Source of the DNA: Nomia melanderi
Lineage: Eukaryota > Arthropoda > Insecta > Hymenoptera > Halictidae
Length of the DNA: 64,000 nt
Direction: 5' to 3'
Assembly (NCBI RefSeq): GCF_051020985.1
Contig: NC_135001.1
Coordinates: 21,569,896 to 21,633,895, forward strand
Below are positions 59,871-64,000 of the stretch, in pieces. The notes below the pieces were generated by a model. That model was not told where the DNA came from. It was given only the letters and a program-made list of their open reading frames with translations, and searched no databases. How positions within the stretch are numbered: position 1 is the stretch's first letter; every line of letters starts with the position of its first letter. The position numbers were made by a program, and so were the translations under genes.

Positions 59871-60074
59871 CACGTTGAACGCCGCACGATTTCATAGAGC
59901 AAAATACACAAAATGGAAAAAATACAATATTAAATCATTCGATTGAATTGCGTTATTATTATCGCACATTCATCTAGTTGAACATCACCACATTAGGTAG
60001 CATTATTTATAATAACGAAATATTTCTAAATAATCGTCGTATAATCGAGTGAATTACAGTAATTATAGTGTTAA
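59867..60074. mobile_element. TTAA element, family F, reversed
   Basis: Starts TTAACACGTTGAACGCC and ends near TTAA 60071-60074, which also starts a B element. The hairpin end of F has lost about 25 bp. Confidence 0.75.
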
Positions 60075-60214
60075 CCCTTTGCGGACGAATGTCAACGCTT
60101 CGCCGAGATCAAACTTTCATATTTCGAATACTGAGTTGCGAAGGAATGATTTAATAACTCAAATAGCAAGGGTCAGTACATAGTTTTCTTTTTTTCTATT
60201 ATTTAAGCATATCA
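60071..60214. mobile_element. TTAA element, family B, reversed, truncated
   Basis: Starts TTAACCCTTTGCGGACG, matches B through ATTATTTAAGCATATCAT and stops near 60214. Confidence 0.7.
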
Positions 60215-60682
60215 TTTTCTTGGTGGCGCATCGAACGAACTAAATTTCATTGAACTTGTGAGATATAAGGAGAGCAGTAACGTAATCGTCACGATCTTGC
60301 CCCTTTAGTTTTTGCTTTATCGAGAGAACCGTTTCGATTGCATGGGAGTTTCGATGGTTATTCACTTGGCAGTCGAAGTGTTGAAATATGTAATTTCGTG
60401 ATGTATGCTTTGGAATACAACGGATAGAATGTAACATTATTCGCACGTTTTGTATACTGTCGGAAATATAAAATTTTATATGGGATATGAAAATGGTTTA
60501 TCGGAGTTTTTATAATATAGCGAGCAACACGTTGTAAACTCAATGAAACTAATACGAGTTGTTAAACGCGTGTGAGTGGAATGGGAGAAAGAATCGAGAA
60601 ACAACATGTACACAGATTCGTGACCGTAATTCCGAGATGACCGGAATTCTGACTGGTAATGGTCCAGGAGACTTTTCTTCTC
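60215..60682. other. No gene seen
   Basis: Nothing recognised. Confidence 0.5.
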
Positions 60683-60811
60683 GGTCACAATTTTCTAGCC
60701 GTAATTCCACGAGATTTTCCTTTCCGGTCACAATTTTCCGACCGCAATTCTATGAGATCCTACCTTCCGGTCACAATTTGCTGACCCATAATTCCACGAG
60801 AACGATAATTC
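60683..60811. repeat. 43-bp minisatellite, three units
   Basis: Units start GGTCACAATTT at 60683, 60726 and 60769, each with a GACC.xAATTCxAxGAGA-like middle. Related diverged words continue to the left (about 60620) and around 61.07-61.29 kb. Confidence 0.75.
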
Positions 60812-61620
60812 GACTTTAATGTTGCACCGAGGGATTTCATTTTCGTTTATAATTGTCCGACTCTGATTCGCGACAGTTTCTTACTTTCCGTTTCGACATT
60901 TTCAATGGAAAAAGTATATTTATTTTTGTTACCAAACTTGAATAAAATACAGTTTGTTCGATAGTAATTATAGGATGAGGAATGAATAATGTGTACTTTC
61001 ATATAAATGTAAAAAGTAATAGTGACTTGCGATTAGAATGTTATTTTCAATCTTATTTTCAGGAAAGTAGCCCATCCGGAACTGTAATTCATGGTCTGAC
61101 TCGACTGTCACTGCGAGTGAAAAGTCTCCGGTGAATTTCGGTTTCGATCGGAATCCAGAACGGGAATATCTCACGAATTTCAATCTTGACGGTAATGGAG
61201 AACAGAATTTCCCATGAATTTCAACTGAGACGACTGTAAATACTATTCCCATTATCCTTCTGAGTCTGACCGTAATTATTACTGTTCAGGCACAATTGCA
61301 GATGATACGCACACTGATTCGTCCGGATCTCCGGTGAAGTAACTTTTGACATCGCGAGGACGAGATAACGAAGTTCGTTTCATAAATCATCTTAAAGTTT
61401 TTCAACGTGACACCGATCGCTGAAGAAAAAAGCGATTAAATACGATTTCGAAAGCTAACGACTATCAAGATATTCTTAAAACTTTGTAATGAACACCGTT
61501 TCAAGCACTATGTAAACTTCAGAATCGACAGTTCGTCTTGATTATCATTCATAACGTGTAATCGTACTAATTCTCAACTGCCAAAATGATTTTCTCAATC
61601 CATTTCTCCCAAGTTGTATA
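60812..61620. other. No gene seen; diverged minisatellite words
   Basis: 61070-61300 repeats themes such as CCGGTGAATTTC and CCATGAATTTCAAC without a strict period. Confidence 0.4.
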
Positions 61621-62012
61621 TTAACCCTTTGCACTCGGGATTTTTTCACTAGAAATATTTGAACATTTTCTGATGAGAATCATACATTGAGGAACAAAGC
61701 TATTTTACTTGAATATTTCTCAAAATGACGCATTATGGGAAATATAATATTAACCCCTTGACCTACAACAACGAGTGAAACGAGAACAAATATATATAGT
61801 ACTCAGTTCATTCGAATTCGAAGTAAATATTATTCCTCTATAATCAACTATTATACTTAAAAGGAAATATAGGTATAACATATGATTAGAATTTTTCTTT
61901 TTCCAATAAATTATTAACAACAAAGTAACCGTATCAGTCAGAGTTGAGAAAGAAATCATAGGCCAAGGGGTTAAATATCAAATTTTATAATTTTACTGTA
62001 TGAAATCAAGAG
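61621..62012. mobile_element. Family A element interrupted by family C
   Basis: A starts TTAACCCTTTGCACTCGG at TTAA 61621-61624, is split by C (61750-61974), resumes ATATCAAATTTTATAATTTT and fades at about 62012. Removing C and one TTAA restores the A interior seen at 22.2 kb. Confidence 0.85.
61750..61974 (-). mobile_element. TTAA element, family C, complete, inside A
   Basis: Bounded by TTAA 61750-61753 and 61971-61974 with tips TTAACCCCTTGACCTA and its partner ATAGGCCAAGGGGTTAA. It is reversed relative to the 48.3-kb copy. Confidence 0.85.
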
Positions 62013-64000
62013 GTTAACATTTTGCACACGCAGAAATTCAAATCGATTTACTACATCCATAAAAATAAACAACTCCAACGTTTCACTCCTACTAAATACA
62101 ATTCCAACTCTCCAAGACCATCTCCGCAATTAAGAATCAATCCTCCAACTCAGCGACTCAACCCACCCGTTTACCCGCAAAAAACAAGAAACAAACGCGA
62201 CGAAATACAACGAAACATATTTCCCCGAAAATCCGCCATTAATAATCCGGCGAGAAGTACCGCGGTTCGCGGAGAAGTTCCCGGATCGCATTTCAGGCGA
62301 TCCAACATTGAAAGAGAACTCTTTACCTCTGTTGACAGTGGCCGGGCCAGGAGTGTGTAGATTTGGCGCAGGCCGATGGGAACGGAACGAGTGGAGGCAA
62401 CGCGGACGAAGGAAAAGGGACGGAAAAATACGGAAAGAAAAAAAGAGAGACACAGCCGGAGAGAAAAGAAACACGAAGGAATCGGCGAAGAGGGAAAAAA
62501 AGGGGAGAAACGAAAATAGAAAGAAGCACGGAAGGAAAGCGGAACATTTCCTCTTAAGTTTGAGGACGAGCTCGAAGCGAAAAGGTAGTGAAGAGATTCG
62601 CTAAGACGGGTTGCAACGTTCGCCCCGTCCACCCTCCGCCTGCGCCGTCCCCCTCGTCCTCCCTTCCATCCCTCCCGAGCGATTTCGTCGACCCGCCAAC
62701 CCGACGACCCGTCGCTCCAAATCCCCGCTCGATCCTACCCCACCTTCAAAAATCTTCCCACCCTCCGCTGCCTCGTCCCGCCTCCCCACCAAGCCGACCG
62801 CCCTGTACAAAATTCAATCAATGCGCTAACGCGCAGGTCTCCTACGACTGTGCGGACTTCTCTCCTTAGCGTCCCCCTTCTATTTTTTTGCCCGCCCGCT
62901 TTTCGTCCGGTTTTCCGCCGTCCCTTTTTTTCCCGTCCCTCTCGTTCCGAGAACCGACGCGTCCCGGCCGCGCGAAGATCCGGCGATCGCGACCGTTCGA
63001 CGCGCTGCCGCGACGGTTCGCGCTTTTCCGCGAGAATTTTTCACCCCGCGCCGACAGCCGCTCCGCGTCGCGACACCAGCTGGACACGTTGCCACGACGT
63101 TCACTCGATAGCGGCGCTGACCGTCGCACAACGGCTCCACTTGTTCGTCGCTCGGAGTGATCATTGTTGCGGCATCATTATTCGTGCGGGATTGCCGTTT
63201 TGTTTTATGGAATGGTATTTTAATACGGTTCCTTTGTTCCTCCGATGTGACGATGTTTTTTTGTTTCGCCTCTCTCCTCTGTCTTTTGCAGTTCCCCGCG
63301 CGGAGCTGCGCGTTGACTTCAGATTTGATTCAGTGGTGTATCGGTGACGTTCGCGGCTGTAACATGGGAGTGTGAGGTTGATAGGGGAGGGGGTGTGCGT
63401 TGAGTTACGGATAATTATATGATCGACGGGTGCACGAAATATCTGTATTTGATTTCTCTGTATCGGGTCTCGTCTCCGCTTCGTTAATTATGGGACGAAT
63501 TCGGTTATTCGTGGAAACGTAAAATGTCCTGTTAATTACAACTGATAAGTATATCACTTCGTAGATAAATTTATAGACGAACGTTCCGTCCGCGTAAACA
63601 TCGACCTCACTCCTCCATTCGGCGATGTTTCACGCGAGAAACGGATTCGTCGGGATTTCTCGCGCATGGAAAAACAGTCGTTACTCTTTTATGTCGCCAT
63701 GTAAACTTGAAAAATGTGCAAGAACATGTCCGTAACGTATCGCTCGCCGTGAAGGAAGTCGTCTAAGAAAAGAATGCGATAAACGACGATATTGTACCGC
63801 ACCGCGTCCGAGGATTGAATCGTTGGTGTGCGTTCGAGGCGATCGTTACGTCGGAATTACCATTGCGGTTCGAGTAGAACGAGCTCTAAACAACCAATGA
63901 GTCACCGAACAACGATACGAACCGCAAAACATTTATCCCCATTGAATTACTACCGTAACAAAGAAAACTCGCGCACCGAACCCGCGCCCGGCCGTTGCCA
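62013..64000. other. GC-rich right end; purine and pyrimidine blocks; possible acceptor
   Basis: 62400-62560 is purine-rich and 62620-62960 pyrimidine-rich on the plus strand; 62.9-63.15 kb is CpG-rich. A strong plus-strand acceptor-like site (CTCTCCTCTGTCTTTTGCAG) ends at 63291, but no exon after it can be confirmed because frames close within about 60-85 bp. This could be a promoter region of a neighbouring gene. Confidence 0.4.

Noticed and set aside
62171..63375. Frames of 90-165 codons on both strands at the right end
   Set aside because: Created by pyrimidine/purine strand bias and CpG richness; no consistent coding frame.
1..64000. CRISPR arrays, operons, tRNA or rRNA genes
   Set aside because: The tandem repeats here have no spacer structure, and I found no tRNA A/B-box pairs or rRNA words. 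The window is eukaryotic.

Overview
This is non-coding-rich nuclear DNA of an insect. Short GC-rich, CpG-dense islands sit in AT-rich DNA, exons are sparse, one candidate promoter has an arthropod TATA box plus TCAGT initiator, and mobile-element relics are abundant. Composition and repeat style suggest a hymenopteran, probably a bee, but nothing in the window proves this. There are no bacterial-style operons, no rRNA or tRNA that I can recognise, and no intact transposase or reverse transcriptase gene.

Only two protein-coding exons are well supported, both on the minus strand and both ending in a consensus splice donor in phase 0: 33505..32603 (301 codons, glycine-rich start, then many R-x-x-[ED]-[HQ] repeats) and 49330..48761 (190 codons, a Cys/His-containing start, a CAG-type Q/S repeat and a basic tail). 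Each looks like a first coding exon with an ATG just downstream of an in-frame stop. They may be two genes, or alternative first exons of one gene whose common part lies left of the window. I do not recognise either product. A good core promoter (plus strand, TATA at 3535, initiator A at 3567, three CCAAT boxes) has a TTAA element starting 118 bp downstream of its start site.

The main content is a very dense population of small (about 190-390 bp) non-autonomous DNA elements bounded by TTAA. I can separate about seventeen families by terminal sequence (labelled A-S here), most starting TTAAC[A/C]C. They resemble piggyBac-type MITEs (TTAA target, CC.. ends). At least nine carry, at one end only, a small hairpin starting 17-22 bp in from the tip, often with related stems (CGAGT/ACTCG, GTGACT/AGTCAC, GTCA/TGAC). 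They insert into one another and share TTAA tips back to back; several occupied and empty sites can be compared within the window. A G-H-G composite occurs at three loci (1.1, 14.0 and 42.3 kb), so the composite itself was copied.

Other elements are a 1-kb foldback element (4434-5420) with a 45-bp-arm near-perfect hairpin, an LTR-retrotransposon remnant with a tRNA-Pro type primer binding site (15974-15991), a 288-bp tandem repeat at the left edge, a 171-bp tandem repeat just upstream of the 49-kb exon, a 43-bp minisatellite (60.7 kb), several inverted-repeat elements and a pre-miRNA-like hairpin at 47672-47745. Everything else is probably intronic or intergenic.
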